NCBI GenBank assembly: GCA_905201055.1
Contig: CAJKMT010000063.1
Span: 1 to 6,290 of the forward strand
Direction of reading: 5' to 3'
Length of the DNA: 6,290 nucleotides
From: an uncultured Sutterella sp.
GTDB lineage: Bacteria; Pseudomonadota; Gammaproteobacteria; Burkholderiales; Burkholderiaceae_F
The translations under genes were made by a program, and so were the position numbers. Positions 5,348 through 6,290 of this stretch are shown piece after piece. The notes beneath the pieces are model-generated. The model saw nothing but the letters and a program-made list of their open reading frames with translations, was not told the origin of the DNA and did not search any database. Every line of letters starts with the position of its first letter. Within the stretch, counting starts at the first letter, position 1.

Positions 5348-6290
5348 ATCTCTCAAATCGCTCGATCTGCCGCTTCAACACATCTCTGACTGCTGAAGTC
5401 AGTTTTGTCAGCTCCTCTTTTGAAATCACAAAGGGCGGCATCAGATAGCAAAGTGTTCCAATCGGGCGCACCCAGACACCCTCATGAACAAATTCTTTTT
5501 GTATCCAGCGACTGTCCACTGGGTGTTCAAGTTCCACTACGCCGATGGCTCCCAACACACGAACGTCTTTCACTCCGCGCATTCCCTTTAAGGGCATTAA
5601 TCCTACGCGAAGCCCCGACTCGATTTGATGAACCGCGCCCTGCCAGTCATAACTCTCAAAAAGATCCAATGAGGCGCAGGCAACCGAGCAGGCCAAAGCG
5701 TTGGCCATAAAAGTCGGGCCATGCATAAAGGCTGCCGGCGAAACCGCAGAAATTGCATCCGCTACAGCGTTGGTACAAATGACGGCCGACAACGTCATCA
5801 TTCCGCCGGTGAGCGCTTTCCCGATCGTCATAATATCCGGAGTCACTGATGCCCAATTGCAGGCAAACCGTTGACCTGTTCTGCCAAACCCCGTCGCGAT
5901 TTCATCAGCAATAAGCAGCACGCCGTGCTCTTTACAAAGCTCGCTTGCTTCTTTTAAAAACTGCGGATGGTAAAACCGCATGGCACTTGCCCCTTGAAAT
6001 ATCGGCTCCAGAATCAAAGCGGCAATATCATTTTGCTTTTCAAGCAGCTCTTCGAGCGGTTCAATGTCTGAGGGATCCCAAGTTCCGTCAAAGGTGGATG
6101 TCGGGGCTTGAACAAAATGCCGGATAGGCAGCGAAGAGCCGAATAGGGAATGCATGCCTGCCACAGGATCACACACGGACATGGCATTCCAGGTATCGCC
6201 GTGATATCCCCCTTTAATCGTTGCGAAATTGACTCGTTCTTTGTTGCCGCAGGCGATTTGATATTGAACCGCCATCTTCATAGCGGCTTT
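5346..6290 (-). CDS. bioA: BioA, adenosylmethionine-8-amino-7-oxononanoate aminotransferase (partial, N-terminus off the window)
   Basis: The C-terminal 314 residues of a PLP-dependent class III aminotransferase that makes 7,8-diaminopelargonate from 7-keto-8-aminopelargonate, using S-adenosylmethionine as amino donor; its product feeds BioD. Numbering from the internal Met encoded at 6281, GGYHGDT (24-30) contains the substrate/cofactor-site tyrosine, IADEIATGFGRTG (124-136) holds the PLP-contacting Asp, and GKALTGG (154-160) carries the Schiff-base Lys155. FMHGPTFMANALAC (185-198) and VRPIGTLCYLMPP (271-283) are BioA-specific. The reading frame stays open to the last base, with Lys-Ala-Ala before that Met, and alignment from memory to E. 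coli BioA (429 residues) puts the Met about 120 residues into the protein. So roughly 115 N-terminal residues, the start codon and the promoter lie beyond the right edge. It is the upstream gene of a bioA-bioD operon. Confidence 0.95.
   Translation of the reverse strand, partial: KAAMKMAVQYQIACGNKERVNFATIKGGYHGDTWNAMSVCDPVAGMHSLFGSSLPIRHFVQAPTSTFDGTWDPSDIEPLEELLEKQNDIAALILEPIFQGASAMRFYHPQFLKEASELCKEHGVLLIADEIATGFGRTGQRFACNWASVTPDIMTIGKALTGGMMTLSAVICTNAVADAISAVSPAAFMHGPTFMANALACSVACASLDLFESYDWQGAVHQIESGLRVGLMPLKGMRGVKDVRVLGAIGVVELEHPVDSRWIQKEFVHEGVWVRPIGTLCYLMPPFVISKEELTKLTSAVRDVLKRQIERFER

Noticed and set aside
4668..5396. Plus-strand frames of about 110-118 codons opposite bioD
   Set aside because: Shadows of bioD, whose motifs and ribosome site are clear on the minus strand.

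Overview
This 6,290-base window looks like chromosomal DNA from a Gram-negative bacterium, most likely a proteobacterium. The evidence is a DcuC-type anaerobic dicarboxylate carrier, an AbgA-type amidohydrolase and a bioA-bioD pair, with E. coli-like -35/-10 promoters and purine-rich ribosome binding sites. A gut betaproteobacterium of the Sutterella type is my guess from gene content, but it is not proven by the sequence. No rRNA, tRNA, CRISPR array or intact mobile element is visible.

Bases 1-341 hold no gene I can support: mixed noncoding sequence with two inverted repeats of unknown role. Next comes a three-gene operon on the minus strand, read from right to left: a DcuC-family transporter (3571-2204), an AbgA-like M20-family amidohydrolase (2187-904) and a MarR-family regulator (898-368). 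It ends in a clear rho-independent terminator at 342-357. The gaps of 16 and 5 bases, a good promoter upstream and no internal terminator all point to one transcript. The simplest reading is a self-regulated uptake-and-hydrolysis module: the carrier brings in an acidic N-acyl amino acid, the hydrolase cleaves the amide bond, and the MarR protein senses the substrate or an aromatic product.

The divergent control region at 3572-3739 is the most striking noncoding stretch. A perfect 26-base palindrome (3652-3677) lies directly upstream of the operon promoter and against the promoter of the divergent gene. It is a strong candidate operator for the MarR protein. The divergent gene (3740-4690, plus strand) encodes a ten-helix EamA/DMT-family transporter that may belong to the same regulon.

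The right part holds biotin synthesis genes on the minus strand. bioA (DAPA aminotransferase) runs off the right edge and is followed by bioD (dethiobiotin synthetase, 5333-4692). bioD converges on the EamA gene with a single base between the two stop codons. The main genes are familiar families. The points worth following up are the palindrome, the unusual AbgA/DcuC/MarR combination (no AbgB or AbgT), and the unexplained left end.
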